This document shows, piece after piece, positions 26,834 to 35,813 of a stretch of DNA of 50,707 bases; the stretch's first letter is position 1, and every line of letters begins with the position of its first letter. Below the pieces are notes generated by a model. The model was not told the DNA's origin and ran no database searches. It was given only the letters and a program-made list of their open reading frames with translations. The DNA is taken from positions 1 through 50,707 of the forward strand of contig NZ_PPRS01000032.1 of assembly GCF_002902755.1 (NCBI RefSeq), in the 5' to 3' direction. Origin of the DNA: Mammaliicoccus lentus (lineage in GTDB: Bacteria; Bacillota; Bacilli; Staphylococcales; Staphylococcaceae). A program made the translations under genes and the position numbers.

Positions 26834-28820
26834 CTTTATTGTCCTCCTTTTCCTTAAGTTCTTGTTCGCGTAATTCGCGTAATTTTGCTTCATTTTCTTC
26901 TAGCTCTTCAGCATGAATGTGGTAGCCATAGTCTTCTTGGAAACTTCTCCAAAACATACATGCTATAACTCCAATTAAGAATATAATTGCAGGTATATAA
27001 GTTTCAAATACTAAGAAGAAACCTCCGAATAAGAAACTAACTGCCATCCAGAATCCAACGTGTGTATTGTTAGGCATATGAATATCTTCATAATTTCTAT
27101 TATCAAGATAATGTTTGCCATTTTGTTTCATTTCTACAAATGTTTCAGTGTCATACCACTCAGGTGTGATAGCAAAGTTATAGTGTGGTGGAATTGCTGA
27201 TGCAGTAGACCATTCTAATGTTCTACCTAAGCCATCCCAGTTATCGCCTGTAGCTTCACGTTTTGCTCTACCGAAGCTGTATACTACGTTCCAAATTAAT
27301 GCTAAGAATCCAATACCCATCAAGAATGCACCGATTGTTGAGATGAAGTTTAATGTGAACCATCCATCTTCAGGTACATATTGATATAGTCGACGAGGCA
27401 TACCATCTAAACCTAATAGGAATTGTGGTAAGAAACATAGGTTAAAGCCTAATGTAAATGTCCAGAATAACCATTGGTTGATCTTTTCATTTAATTTGTA
27501 ACCAAACATTTTTGGATACCAGAATATTAAACCAGCGAAACAAGCGAATACTACAGCTGCAATAATTACGTAGTGGAAGTGTGCGACTAAGAAATACGTA
27601 TTATGATACTGATAGTCAGCTGCTGCCATTGCTAGCATAACACCTGTTACTCCACCTAAAGTAAAGTTAGGGATAAACGCTAAAGCGAATAACATTGGTG
27701 ATTCAAAGGTGATTCGACCTTTAAATAGGGTGAATAGCCAGTTGAATATTTTAACACCCGTTGGTATTGCGATTAACATAGTTGAAATTGAGAAGAATGA
27801 GTTAACTAATGCGCCATTACCCATAGTGAAGAAATGGTGAACCCAAACTAAGAAACTTAAGAATGCAATACCGCCTGTTGCCCAAACCATGCTTTGATGT
27901 CCAAACAAACGTTTACGAGCAAATGTTGGAATAATCTCTGAGAACATACCAAATGCAGGTAATACAAGTATATATACTTCAGGATGACCCCAAACCCAGA
28001 AGAAGTTTGCCCATAACATAGGCATACCACCATTTGCTATTTCAAAGAAGCTCGTTCCCATTAAACGGTCAAATGTCATTAAAGCAAGTGCGACAGTTAA
28101 AATAGGGAAAGCTAGAATAATTATTAATGACGTAATTAAAGTCGTTATTGTAAACATAGGGATTTCCATAAATTTCATTGATTTAGTACGTAATTTAAGG
28201 ATAGTAACAAAGAAGTTAATACCTGTCATTAATGTACCAATACCTGCAATTTGTATTGCAATTAAATAATAGTTAATCCCAGTACCTGGACTGAAGTCAG
28301 TTGCTAATGGTGCATAGTTTGTCCAACCAGCAGCTGGCGCACCGCCAAGTACGAATGAAATATTGAATAATCCCATTCCTGCAGCAAATAACCAGAAACT
28401 CAAGTTATTTAACATAGGGAATGCAACGTCACGAGCACCAATTTGTAATGGAACAACCACGTTCATTAAACCGATTAAGAATGGCATAGCCATAAAGATA
28501 ATCATGATTACACCGTGAGTTGTAAAGATTTCGTTATAGTGCTGTGACTCTAGTAATGTATTGTCTGGTGTCATTAATTGTAGACGAATAAGTAAAGCAT
28601 CTACACCACCACGGAAGAACATTAGGATAGCAGAAATAATATACATAATCCCAATTTTCTTATGGTCGACAGATGTTAGCCATTCTGAATATAACCAATT
28701 CCATTTTTTATAGTAAGTTAAACCACCAACAACGCATATACCTGTTAATACAAGTAGAACTTGTGCCATTGTGATCATCCAGTCACTTTGGATGATGAGT
28801 TCATGCCATGGAAAATTCAT
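26826..28820 (-). CDS. qoxB: Quinol oxidase aa3 subunit I, QoxB (catalytic)
   Basis: This 664-residue heme-copper oxidase subunit has about 14-15 membrane helices. Visible metal ligands are the His in FTTHGVIMI (low-spin heme), [12 protein letters not shown] (CuB His and the cross-linked Tyr), VWVHHFFT (two CuB His) and VAHFHYVII (heme a3 and low-spin heme His). It reduces oxygen to water with electrons from menaquinol and pumps protons, as the main aerobic terminal oxidase of staphylococci. The start codon overlaps the qoxA stop by one base (TAATG), with GGAGGTGAC as ribosome binding site. The tail is acidic and charged, as in relatives. Confidence 0.97.
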   Translation of the reverse strand: MNFPWHELIIQSDWMITMAQVLLVLTGICVVGGLTYYKKWNWLYSEWLTSVDHKKIGIMYIISAILMFFRGGVDALLIRLQLMTPDNTLLESQHYNEIFTTHGVIMIIFMAMPFLIGLMNVVVPLQIGARDVAFPMLNNLSFWLFAAGMGLFNISFVLGGAPAAGWTNYAPLATDFSPGTGINYYLIAIQIAGIGTLMTGINFFVTILKLRTKSMKFMEIPMFTITTLITSLIIILAFPILTVALALMTFDRLMGTSFFEIANGGMPMLWANFFWVWGHPEVYILVLPAFGMFSEIIPTFARKRLFGHQSMVWATGGIAFLSFLVWVHHFFTMGNGALVNSFFSISTMLIAIPTGVKIFNWLFTLFKGRITFESPMLFALAFIPNFTLGGVTGVMLAMAAADYQYHNTYFLVAHFHYVIIAAVVFACFAGLIFWYPKMFGYKLNEKINQWLFWTFTLGFNLCFLPQFLLGLDGMPRRLYQYVPEDGWFTLNFISTIGAFLMGIGFLALIWNVVYSFGRAKREATGDNWDGLGRTLEWSTASAIPPHYNFAITPEWYDTETFVEMKQNGKHYLDNRNYEDIHMPNNTHVGFWMAVSFLFGGFFLVFETYIPAIIFLIGVIACMFWRSFQEDYGYHIHAEELEENEAKLRELREQELKEKEDNKDE

Positions 28821-29935
28821 TACTTGTCACCTCCATGGTTTTTATTAGAAGATTGTTTGTTACCTTTTTCATCTTCATTTTTTGCATCTTCTGATATTTT
28901 TTCCATTTCATCCATATGATGTTCTTCTTCTTTCTTGAATTCACTATCATATTTCTCGTTATTTTTAAGAATCATAGGTTTCATTCCATGACGTTCGTAG
29001 TTAGGGTTAGTAACCGTAACTTTACGTGGAGGGAGAACTGGTTTTTCAGTTACACCTTCACTTTCATCATAGAAGTTTGGATCTTTTGGTTCATAACGGT
29101 AACGTTTATAAGCATGGAAGATGTATTCTGGGTCTGCTGCTGGATCTACATATGCTAAGTGTGTTCCGCTATAAGTAAGTTCCTGATTCTTTGTTGTCGG
29201 AAGAATTTGATGATCAAATGTATCTTGATCTATTGTTTTACGTTTTTGCGATTTAGATACCCATTTATCGTAATCTTCGTTACTTACTGAATTTACGTTA
29301 AATGTTTGTCTTGAGAAACCTTCACCATTAAAGTTTGAGTTTCTACCTTTGAAAGTACCTGTCTCATTTGCTTCTAAAGTCCAATCCATAGTCATACTTG
29401 TCATGGCATATTTTTGACCACCTAGTTGAGGTACCCAAAAACTAGTCATTGTATCCATTGACTGTAGCTTGAATAATACAGGACGGTTTTCTGGTATCGT
29501 TACGTGATTTACTGTTTCTACTTTTTCCTCTGGATAACTGAAGAACCATTTGAAACCAGCGCTCGTTGCATAAATAACGACGGGCTCGTCTTCTGATTTT
29601 GGTGCTTCTTCATAGTTATATAGAGATTTAACTGTAGGTACAGCCAATATCACTAATATGATAACAGGAATAATAAACCATACTGCTTCTAAAATGAGAT
29701 TGTGATGCATTGTACCTGATGTTACATTTTTTGTTTTTCTATATTTAATGATAAATATTAAAAACAAAATTAAGACCACTACGACAATGAAGACCATCAT
29801 AATAATTGAGAAAATAATTAAGAAATGTGAATCTTCCGCCATGGGTCCTTTAGGGTTTAATACTTCTAAGTTTGAACAACCACTAAGTAAAATACCTAGG
29901 GTTGACATGAGAAGTATTGACTTTAACTTTGCCAC
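28820..29935 (-). CDS. qoxA: Quinol oxidase aa3 subunit II, QoxA (lipoprotein)
   Basis: This 371-residue precursor has a lipoprotein signal ending in the lipobox LSGC (Cys20), two membrane helices (about 40-65 and 85-105), and an extracytoplasmic cupredoxin fold. The CuA cysteines and histidines are absent, as expected for a quinol rather than cytochrome c oxidase. The C-terminal 40 residues are rich in Glu and Lys. It forms the quinol-side subunit of the oxidase. The gene starts with GTG at 29935, with GGGAGG 8 bases upstream, and is the first gene of the operon qoxABCD. The 343-base gap upstream is treated separately. Confidence 0.95.
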   Translation of the reverse strand: MAKLKSILLMSTLGILLSGCSNLEVLNPKGPMAEDSHFLIIFSIIMMVFIVVVVLILFLIFIIKYRKTKNVTSGTMHHNLILEAVWFIIPVIILVILAVPTVKSLYNYEEAPKSEDEPVVIYATSAGFKWFFSYPEEKVETVNHVTIPENRPVLFKLQSMDTMTSFWVPQLGGQKYAMTSMTMDWTLEANETGTFKGRNSNFNGEGFSRQTFNVNSVSNEDYDKWVSKSQKRKTIDQDTFDHQILPTTKNQELTYSGTHLAYVDPAADPEYIFHAYKRYRYEPKDPNFYDESEGVTEKPVLPPRKVTVTNPNYERHGMKPMILKNNEKYDSEFKKEEEHHMDEMEKISEDAKNEDEKGNKQSSNKNHGGDK

Positions 29936-30006
29936 GTTTTTTACCTCCCATTTTCTATATACCTATATATATGGCTAGACCTTAATTTTAAAGGATTTAT
30001 CCATAT

Positions 30007-30045
30007 TTACAAGGCTATTTAAAGCCTTGTAAGCATTGTTTCCAA
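30007..30045 (-). promoter_or_regulatory. Possible qox promoter inside a palindrome, in the 343-base gap 29936-30278
   Basis: The qox upstream gap holds a 26-base palindrome (30007-30032): TTACAAGGCT, a 6-base centre, AGCCTTGTAA. On the minus strand the centre is TTAAAT, and TTGGAA lies 17 bases upstream of it (30040-30045), a fair -10/-35 pair. The palindrome could therefore be an operator lying across the -10 box, or an RNA hairpin in a longer leader. There is no T-run after it on either strand. The rest of the gap is AT-rich and shows nothing else clear except the terminator at 30236-30274. Confidence 0.4.
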
Positions 30046-30235
30046 TAAATGCATTGCTCTAGCTTTGATATGACGCTATTAAACCTAATTGTTAAATTTT
30101 TGTGTACTTTTTGAATTGAATAAGGAAATAATAAATTTCCCCTTTTTATTAATAATTTCAATGATTTTTCTTTAAATTTAGTGAAGTTTGTATATACAAT
30201 TTTATATTATAAAAAACATAAATAAAAGAGATAAA

Positions 30236-30274
30236 AAAGAAAGACTTCTAATTTTTAGAAGTCTTTCTTTTTAG
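30236..30274. terminator. Intrinsic terminator after the Ig-like secreted protein gene
   Basis: AAGAAAGACTTCTAA pairs with TTAGAAGTCTTTCTT around a very short loop, with T-rich tracts at the 3' side in both directions. Confidence 0.88.
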
Positions 30275-30278
30275 AATA

Positions 30279-31178
30279 TTATTTTACTGTAATTGTTCTA
30301 CCTTGTGCTGTAATATGTCCGTCTTTATCTGATACAGCGTAACCAACTTTATATTTACCTGGTTTATTTGTGTTAACTTCACCGCTTGTAACGATGTCTG
30401 AAGTTAAATCATCGCCAGAATTAGATTTTGCTTTAACATCTTTAAGTAAATCGAAGTCTTCACCTTTATTTACTGTAATATCTTTAACACCTGTTAATTC
30501 AGGTTTAGGTGCTAAGTCACCGTCGTTAACATACACGCCTCGTTTATACGTGTAATAGTAACCATCTGAATCTTTTACGTGATAAGTAATGTATTGTAAA
30601 CCAGTTTTTGAAGTGTCGATATCACCTTTAACAGTTACTTTATCCGTTATATCTCCATCTTTTTTATCTAAAGCTTTAACGCCTTTCATAGGATCAAAGT
30701 TATCACCTTGATACACTAAGTCTTTAGTTGGGACAGTAATTAGTGGCATATTTTCATCTAAGTCTTTTTTAGAAGTTTCTTTATTAGATGCTACTTCTGC
30801 TTTTTCTTTATTTTTATCTTTAGAAGCTTTATCTTTTGACCCATTTAATGAACCTTCTTCTACTACATAAACATAGTGCCATTTCGTTCTATAAGCACCG
30901 TCAGAATCAGTAACTTTATATTGAACTTTGTATTTTCCTAATTTTGAAGTATCAACATCGCCAGTTACTTTTATTTTTTTAGTTAAATCTCCATCTTCTT
31001 TATCAAATGCTTTAATTCCTTTTAATAAATCATAGTCAGAGCCTTTTTCAACTACGTCGCCTTCAACACCTTTAATTTCAGGTAAGCTGTTTCCAGTTGT
31101 GTTTGCAGTTAGTGAAGGTGTAACAAGTGTTGCAGAAACACCTAAGACAGTTAATGATTGTATTAATTTATTCATCAT
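30279..31178 (-). CDS. Secreted protein with three DUF5011-type Ig-like modules
   Basis: This 299-residue protein has a signal peptide (MMNKLIQSLTVLGVSATLVTPSLTA). Three repeats follow at about residues 33-108, 144-217 and 225-299, each with the bacterial Ig-like pattern G-x-D-x-D-L-L-K-G-x-K-A, D-G-D-x-T and P/L-G-K-Y-x-V-x-Y-x-V-x-D-x-D-G. A lysine/serine-rich linker lies between modules one and two (about 110-140). There is no LPXTG anchor and no membrane tail, so it is probably released or held by charge. Such modules usually serve as spacers or adhesion domains; the ligand is unknown. AAAGGAG lies 11 bases before the first ATG. The gene is a single transcription unit between qox and nsrR. 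Confidence 0.85.
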   Translation of the reverse strand: MMNKLIQSLTVLGVSATLVTPSLTANTTGNSLPEIKGVEGDVVEKGSDYDLLKGIKAFDKEDGDLTKKIKVTGDVDTSKLGKYKVQYKVTDSDGAYRTKWHYVYVVEEGSLNGSKDKASKDKNKEKAEVASNKETSKKDLDENMPLITVPTKDLVYQGDNFDPMKGVKALDKKDGDITDKVTVKGDIDTSKTGLQYITYHVKDSDGYYYTYKRGVYVNDGDLAPKPELTGVKDITVNKGEDFDLLKDVKAKSNSGDDLTSDIVTSGEVNTNKPGKYKVGYAVSDKDGHITAQGRTITVK

Positions 31179-31205
31179 AATATTATGTACTCCTTTGTTG
31201 TAAGG

Positions 31206-31274
31206 TTATAAGGAAAGGATAACATTTTTTTAAGTTGATTTCCTTATAGTTACAAGATTATCGCAAACTTGTAA
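31206..31274. repeat. Two inverted repeats upstream of the Ig-like secreted protein gene
   Basis: TATAAGGAAA (31207-31216) is mirrored by TTTCCTTATA (31238-31247), and directly after it GTTACAAG (31248-31255) is mirrored by CTTGTAAC (31267-31274). They fill the gap between the nsrR end and the secreted protein start. They could be operator sites or hairpins near the promoter. I cannot name a regulator. Confidence 0.4.
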
Positions 31275-31307
31275 CATTTACATCGACCTTAAGACCGATA
31301 TCTACTA

Positions 31308-31736
31308 TTAAGGAGTGTAGAGTGTATCTTTTAGATTATTTTTGGGTACGATATCACTTAAAGTATATTGATCTAGCGTTTTGAGGTATTCATTTAATGC
31401 GTGGTGGAGTGCACCTTTGAGGCCACAATTTAGAGCGATAGGGCAAGTGTTCGTTTCCATATTGAAGCATTCGACTAGTTCGAAATGTTCTTCTGTTTGT
31501 CGAACAAGTGTACCGATATTTATGTCTTCAGGTGATAGATTAAGCGTAATTCCGCCATTTCTACCTCTGACTGATTTTAAATAACCTAATTTAACAAGTT
31601 GATGAACAATTTTTGTTAGATGGTTCTTAGATATACCATAAAAGTTTGCTATTTCTTCTATTTGAGATTGTTTCTTTTGTTGAGCAAGGTACATGAGAAC
31701 TCGTAATGAATAATCCGTATATTGGGTGAGTTTCAT
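31308..31736 (-). CDS. nsrR: Rrf2-family nitric oxide sensor NsrR
   Basis: This 142-residue protein begins MKLTQYTDYSLRVLMYLA, the Rrf2 winged-helix start. It has GISKNHLTKIVHQL as the DNA-recognition region (about 34-48) and GRNGGITL as the wing. Cysteines at 90, 98 and 104 (VECFNMETNTC, ALNCGLKGAL) have the 8 and 6 spacing known for the [4Fe-4S] ligands of Bacillus subtilis NsrR. Nitric oxide damages the cluster and lifts repression. The gene is divergent from hmp, the classical NsrR target, and a matching palindrome lies in the hmp promoter. GGAGG lies 8 bases before the ATG. IscR- and CymR-type Rrf2 proteins are less likely because of the cysteine spacing. Confidence 0.92.
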   Translation of the reverse strand: MKLTQYTDYSLRVLMYLAQQKKQSQIEEIANFYGISKNHLTKIVHQLVKLGYLKSVRGRNGGITLNLSPEDINIGTLVRQTEEHFELVECFNMETNTCPIALNCGLKGALHHALNEYLKTLDQYTLSDIVPKNNLKDTLYTP

Positions 31737-31762
31737 AGGTCAGACCTCCTTATAATATACTT

Positions 31763-31791
31763 ATTATACTTATTATTTATAACTTTACCAA
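31763..31791 (-). promoter_or_regulatory. Predicted sigma-A promoter of nsrR
   Basis: On the minus strand TTGGTA (31786-31791) and TATAAT (31763-31768) are 17 bases apart, about 26 bases before the start codon. The -10 lies in an AT-rich run with repeated TAATAAGTA. Confidence 0.6.
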
Positions 31792-31844
31792 CAATTCAGA
31801 TTGAAATATAAAAATGACAATTTTGTAAACAAACTGATAATTTA

Positions 31845-31873
31845 TTGAATTACATTGTGAAACTATTTACAAT
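31845..31873 (+). promoter_or_regulatory. Predicted sigma-A promoter of hmp
   Basis: TTGAAT (31845-31850) and TACAAT (31868-31873) are 17 bases apart. The expected transcription start near 31880 lies inside the NsrR palindrome, and the spacer carries a Rex-type box. Confidence 0.65.
31855..31872. promoter_or_regulatory. Rex-type redox operator in the hmp promoter
   Basis: TTGTGAAACTATTTACAA differs from the staphylococcal Rex consensus TTGTGAA-N4-TTCACAA at one arm position. Rex represses fermentative and anaerobic genes and lets go when NADH is high. The box covers the spacer and -10 of the predicted promoter, so bound Rex would block transcription. Confidence 0.65.
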
Positions 31874-31901
31874 TAAAGATGTATTTAAAATATATCTTTA
31901 A
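31873..31901. promoter_or_regulatory. NsrR-type palindromic operator over the hmp start site
   Basis: A 29-base near-perfect palindrome has left arm TTAAAGATGTATTT, a single A as centre, and right arm AAATATATCTTTAA. Only one base pair of the two arms fails to match. This agrees with the NsrR-type pattern AAGATGYATTT-N-AAATRCATCTT as known from NsrR sites. It starts one base after the Rex box ends and covers the predicted +1. Confidence 0.8.
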
Positions 31902-31915
31902 GAGGGGGCCTTCTG

Positions 31916-33073
31916 ATGTTATCAGAACAAACTAGAGAAATAGTAAAACAAACAGTGCCTGTATTGGAACAGCACGGAACTGAAATTACAAAAGTATTTT
32001 ACACAAGAATGTTTGAAGCACATCCTGAATTATTGAACATTTTCAACAAATCTAACCAAAAACAAGGTAAACAACAAACAGCTTTAGCACAAACAGTTTT
32101 AGCGGCTGCAAAACATATTGATAATTTAGGTGCTATCGTTCCTAATGTTAATCAAATTGCACATAAACACCGTGCTTTACAAGTTAAAGAAGAGCATTAT
32201 CCAATAGTGGGGGAATACTTATTAAAAGCTATTAAAGAAGTACTTGGAGATGCAGCTACAGATGAAATTATGAATGCGTGGGAAGAAGCATACGGTGAAA
32301 TAGCAAGTGTATTTATTTCAATGGAAAAAGAAATGTATGAAAAAGCAGCTTGGGATGGTTTCCAACCGTTTAAAATTACGAATATCTTAAATCAAGGTAC
32401 GACAATGAAATCATTTGAAGTAGAACCAGAAGTTGCATTAGAAATACCAGAATTAGTAGCTGGACAATATATAACAGTGCGTGTGAAACCTGAAAATGAT
32501 GAAAATCTAGCATTAAGACACTATTCTCTTTATTCTGTTGAAAATGATGGAACATTAAAATTCGCTGTTAAAAAAGAAGGTACAGGAGAGAAAAAAGGTA
32601 TCGTGTCACATGAATTACACGATAATACTTCTATAGGTGATAGTATTGAAATTTCAGCACCAGCAGGGGACTTTAAAGTGAATTCAGAAGCTGGTAAAGA
32701 ATTGTTATTATTATCTTCTGGTGCAGGTGTTACACCAATGCTTGCTATGTTAGAAGATGAAGCTAAAAAAGGAAGACAAGTACATTTTGTACATGTTAAT
32801 GAAAGTGAAGCAGATGTTCCGTTTAAAACTGAGCTTACAGAAATTAACGAAAAATATGATAACGTCGATGTAACTTATCATTTGAAATTAAGAGACGGAT
32901 ATTTAACAAGCGATTCTTTACAACATTGGATTAATGAAAATACTGACATTTATTTATGTGGTGGTATATTATTTATGGATACAATATTCGATGAATTTGC
33001 TAAATTAAATATTAGTCAATCAGATGTTAACTTCGAACCATTCGGTCCAAAAATGAGTATTACAAACGTATAA
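31916..33073 (+). CDS. hmp: Flavohemoprotein Hmp (nitric oxide dioxygenase)
   Basis: This 385-residue protein has an N-terminal globin (residues about 1-137) with the proximal His in QIAHKHRALQV and distal-side Tyr/Gln positions in FYTRMF. A ferredoxin-reductase-type FAD domain follows (about 150-255, RHYSLYSVE for flavin binding), then an NAD(P)H domain (LLLSSGAGVTPMLAML near 265, then LCGG). It turns nitric oxide and oxygen into nitrate, protecting respiration, which fits its place beside nsrR and near qox. The start at 31916 has AGAGGGGG 8 bases upstream. The transcript ends at the terminator shared with folD. Confidence 0.96.
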   Translation: MLSEQTREIVKQTVPVLEQHGTEITKVFYTRMFEAHPELLNIFNKSNQKQGKQQTALAQTVLAAAKHIDNLGAIVPNVNQIAHKHRALQVKEEHYPIVGEYLLKAIKEVLGDAATDEIMNAWEEAYGEIASVFISMEKEMYEKAAWDGFQPFKITNILNQGTTMKSFEVEPEVALEIPELVAGQYITVRVKPENDENLALRHYSLYSVENDGTLKFAVKKEGTGEKKGIVSHELHDNTSIGDSIEISAPAGDFKVNSEAGKELLLLSSGAGVTPMLAMLEDEAKKGRQVHFVHVNESEADVPFKTELTEINEKYDNVDVTYHLKLRDGYLTSDSLQHWINENTDIYLCGGILFMDTIFDEFAKLNISQSDVNFEPFGPKMSITNV

Positions 33074-33095
33074 TACGAACAAAAGTGAATTAATT

Positions 33096-33151
33096 AAAAA
33101 AGCCTTAACCCAGTTGTAATCATTCTGTACAACAAAGCGTTAAGGCTTTTT
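33096..33151. terminator. Bidirectional terminator between convergent hmp and folD
   Basis: An outer stem AAAAAGCCTTAAC/GTTAAGGCTTTTT encloses an inner stem GTTGTA/TACAAC. A and T tracts on the outside allow use from both sides. Confidence 0.85.
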
Positions 33152-33152
33152 C

Positions 33153-34010
33153 TTATTCTATATTATTTTTCCATTTTTCAGCTAACAGTGTGTTGTTTAA
33201 TACCATTGTAATCGTTAATGGACCAACACCACCTGGTACTGGCGTAATAGCACTCGCAACTTCTTTTACTGCTTCAAAGTCTACGTCACCTTTCAGTTTT
33301 CCATTTTCATCTGGTGTGTTACCAACATCTACAATGACTGCTCCTGATTTTACTAAATCTTTTGTAACAAGATGTACACGGCCAACAGCACTAACGATAA
33401 CATCAGCTTGCTTTAGAACTTCTTCTGTATTTGTTGATTTGGAATGTAATAAAGTAACGGTAGCATCTTGATCTGTTAATAATTTACTTACTGGTTGCCC
33501 AACTATATGACTTCTGCCTATAACAGCAACATTCTTACCTTTTAAGTCTATATCAGCATGTTTTAATATTTCCATTATACCTAATGGAGTACATGGAATA
33601 AATGTACGCTCACCAGTATATAATCTTCCTATGTTGATAGGATTAAAACCATCTACATCTTTATCTGGGTTAATGGCTTCTAGTACTTTTGCTTCTGATA
33701 CTTGCTTTGGTAAAGGTACTTGAACTAATATACCACTCACTGAATCATCATTGTTTAAGCGTTCTAACTCATTTAACACTTCTTCTTCCGAAGATGATTC
33801 ATCCATATGTACTATTTCAGAAATCATGCCAATTTTTTCAGCTGCTTTCTTTTTAGAATTAACATAACTCTGGCTCGCACCGTCATTTCCAACAAGAATA
33901 ACAGATAGTTTAGGTACGATATTTTGTTCTTTTAATTTTTCCACTTCACTTTGTAGACCACTTCTGTATGCTTTTGCAATCTCTTTACCATCTAATATTT
34001 TTGCTGACAT
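33153..34010 (-). CDS. folD: Bifunctional methylenetetrahydrofolate dehydrogenase / methenyltetrahydrofolate cyclohydrolase
   Basis: This 285-residue protein has the FolD signatures: the catalytic region [17 protein letters not shown] with the active-site Tyr and Lys, GILVQVPLP, and [11 protein letters not shown]. The NADP-binding [15 protein letters not shown] follows, with [18 protein letters not shown] near the C-terminus. It converts methylene-THF to 10-formyl-THF, the one-carbon donor for PurN and PurH, which explains its place divergent from purE. RBS AGGAGG lies before the ATG. A promoter with a PurR-type box in its spacer lies upstream, so it is probably co-regulated with the pur operon. 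Confidence 0.96.
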   Translation of the reverse strand: MSAKILDGKEIAKAYRSGLQSEVEKLKEQNIVPKLSVILVGNDGASQSYVNSKKKAAEKIGMISEIVHMDESSSEEEVLNELERLNNDDSVSGILVQVPLPKQVSEAKVLEAINPDKDVDGFNPINIGRLYTGERTFIPCTPLGIMEILKHADIDLKGKNVAVIGRSHIVGQPVSKLLTDQDATVTLLHSKSTNTEEVLKQADVIVSAVGRVHLVTKDLVKSGAVIVDVGNTPDENGKLKGDVDFEAVKEVASAITPVPGGVGPLTITMVLNNTLLAEKWKNNIE

Positions 34011-34060
34011 ATAAATCCTCCTAAATTATAAATCGAACTTTAACATTGTTTACATAGTAA

Positions 34061-34089
34061 ATTATGTCGTTAATACGAACATAAATCAA
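34061..34089 (-). promoter_or_regulatory. Predicted folD promoter
   Basis: On the minus strand TTGATT (34084-34089) and CATAAT (34061-34066) are 17 bases apart. The CGAAC box at 34076-34080 lies in the spacer, and another CGAAC at 34034-34038 lies downstream of the start site. Confidence 0.55.
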
Positions 34090-34125
34090 ATATTTTTGTA
34101 TAAAAATATAAAAATGTTCGTTTTT
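34072..34125. promoter_or_regulatory. Inverted pair of PurR boxes in the folD-purE control region
   Basis: AATACGAACATAAA (34072-34085) and AAATGTTCGTTTTT (34112-34125, the inverse orientation) match the PurBox form with a CGAAC core in AT-rich flanks, 35 bases apart core to core. PurR binds two such inverted boxes to repress purine genes when PRPP is low. The second box lies just upstream of the purE -35. The short leader after the promoter leaves no room for a guanine riboswitch, and none is seen. Confidence 0.75.
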
Positions 34126-34128
34126 CCA

Positions 34129-34157
34129 TTGAAAATAGCAAAATCAATTGTTATGCT
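34129..34157 (+). promoter_or_regulatory. Predicted promoter of the pur operon
   Basis: TTGAAA (34129-34134) and TATGCT (34152-34157) are 17 bases apart, giving a start near 34164 and a leader of roughly 50 bases before the purE ATG. Confidence 0.55.
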
Positions 34158-34216
34158 ATATCTGTAATATACACAATGAAACTTTAACATTTCAACTAAT
34201 TGAAAGGGTGACAAAG

Positions 34217-34699
34217 ATGAAAGTGGCAGTAATAATGGGTAGTTCTTCCGACTGGGCAATCATGAAAGAAGCATGTGACATGCTTGATTATTTTGGTATT
34301 GAATATGAAAAAGAAGTCGTGTCTGCTCATAGAACACCATTAAAAATGGTCGATTATGCTAAGAGTGCAACAAAAAATAACATAGATATTATTATTGCTG
34401 GTGCCGGTGGTGCAGCTCATTTACCAGGAATGGTAGCGTCATTAACGACTGCTCCTGTTATAGGCGTGCCAATAGAATCTAAAAGTTTAAAAGGTCTAGA
34501 TTCTTTATTATCTATAGTTCAAATGCCAGGAGGTATTCCTGTTGCTACAACAGCTATAGGTAAAGCAGGTAGTAAAAATGCTGGCATTCTTGCAGCTAGA
34601 ATGATAGGTATGCACGATAATAAAGTTAGACATCAATTAGTTAAATATGAAGAAAGTTTAGTTGATAAAGTGGAGGAAATGCAAAATGACTTATTATAA
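34217..34699 (+). CDS. purE: N5-carboxyaminoimidazole ribonucleotide mutase
   Basis: This 160-residue class I PurE has [14 protein letters not shown] near the start, SAHRTP with the catalytic His, and [12 protein letters not shown] and GVPIESK, all hallmark segments. It isomerises N5-CAIR to CAIR in the de novo purine pathway and works after PurK. The ATG at 34217 has AAAGGGTG upstream; a longer frame start near 34148 has no such site and lies at the -10 box. It is the first gene of the operon and overlaps purK by 14 bases. Confidence 0.96.
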   Translation: MKVAVIMGSSSDWAIMKEACDMLDYFGIEYEKEVVSAHRTPLKMVDYAKSATKNNIDIIIAGAGGAAHLPGMVASLTTAPVIGVPIESKSLKGLDSLLSIVQMPGGIPVATTAIGKAGSKNAGILAARMIGMHDNKVRHQLVKYEESLVDKVEEMQNDLL

Positions 34700-35813
34700 C
34701 CTTGAAGCAGGTGACATGATAGGTATTGTAGGTGGCGGCCAACTAGGAAAGATGATGGCACAATCGGCACAAAAAATGGGGTTTAAAGTTGCAATACTAG
34801 ATCCTGACGAGAATTGTCCAGCTCAATATGTAGCACATGAATTTATCAATGCGGCATATTCAGACGATTTAGCTCTTAAACGTTTAGGTGAAATTTCAAA
34901 AGTAATTACTTACGAATTTGAAAATATTGATGCACATCAATTAGAAACACTCTCTAACCAATTTAATATTCCTCAAGGAAGTGAAACAGTAGCTTTATTA
35001 CAAGACAGATTAACTGAAAAACAAACATTACAAGAAGCAAACGTAAATATTGTTCCTTTTATAGAAGTTAAAGAAATATCTGATCTTAAGGAAGCTATTG
35101 ATGAAATTGGACTTCCATTTATAATCAAAACGCGTTTTGGTGGATATGACGGTAAAGGTCAGTTAATTATACGTGAAAAGAGCGAACTAGAAGAAGCACG
35201 CAAATTAGTCACTGATACACCATGCGTTGTAGAAAAGTTTATTTCCCTTAATAAAGAAGTATCTATTACGGCAACACGTGATATATACAATCAAACAGTT
35301 TATTTTCCACTACAAGAGAATGAACATAGAAATCAAATATTATACAAAACGGTTGTTCCAGCACGAGTAGATTTAGAAAACAAAGCAATAGAAGAAGTTA
35401 AAAAAATTATGACTAAGCTCCATTTTGTAGGAACTTTTACAGTCGAATTTTTTGTAACAAACGATCAAGATTTATTTGTTAATGAGATTGCACCGAGACC
35501 ACATAATTCAGGTCATTATTCAATAGAAGCTTGTGATTATTCTCAATTCGATACACATATTCTTGCTGTGGCTGGATGGCACTTACCTAAGCAAATCTCA
35601 TTATTGAAACCAGCGATTATGATGAATTTATTAGGTCAAGATGTGAACTTATTATATGAAACTTTTTACAAACATCCGGAATGGCACGTTCATTTGTACG
35701 GTAAAAAAGTAAATAAAACAAATCGTAAGATGGGTCATATCACAAAATTAACAGAAGACTTAAATAAAGATGAAGCGATGTTTAACAATTTGTTTGAAGG
35801 GCGGAACAATTAA
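34686..35813 (+). CDS. purK: N5-carboxyaminoimidazole ribonucleotide synthase
   Basis: This 375-residue ATP-grasp enzyme opens with [15 protein letters not shown] and has the ATP-grasp core [23 protein letters not shown] and [20 protein letters not shown]. It adds bicarbonate to AIR using ATP, giving N5-CAIR for PurE. The ATG at 34686 lies within purE, with GTGGAGG 10 bases upstream. The stop is directly followed by the purC start, so translation is coupled. Confidence 0.96.
   Translation: MTYYNLEAGDMIGIVGGGQLGKMMAQSAQKMGFKVAILDPDENCPAQYVAHEFINAAYSDDLALKRLGEISKVITYEFENIDAHQLETLSNQFNIPQGSETVALLQDRLTEKQTLQEANVNIVPFIEVKEISDLKEAIDEIGLPFIIKTRFGGYDGKGQLIIREKSELEEARKLVTDTPCVVEKFISLNKEVSITATRDIYNQTVYFPLQENEHRNQILYKTVVPARVDLENKAIEEVKKIMTKLHFVGTFTVEFFVTNDQDLFVNEIAPRPHNSGHYSIEACDYSQFDTHILAVAGWHLPKQISLLKPAIMMNLLGQDVNLLYETFYKHPEWHVHLYGKKVNKTNRKMGHITKLTEDLNKDEAMFNNLFEGRNN

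Noticed and set aside
34148..34216. Extended N-terminus for PurE from an ATG at 34148
   Set aside because: It falls in the predicted promoter -10 region, has no ribosome binding site, and the extra residues do not fit the family start.
34158..34216. Guanine riboswitch in the purE leader, as in some Firmicutes
   Set aside because: The leader from the predicted start is only about 50 bases and shows no paired stems or purine-aptamer core.
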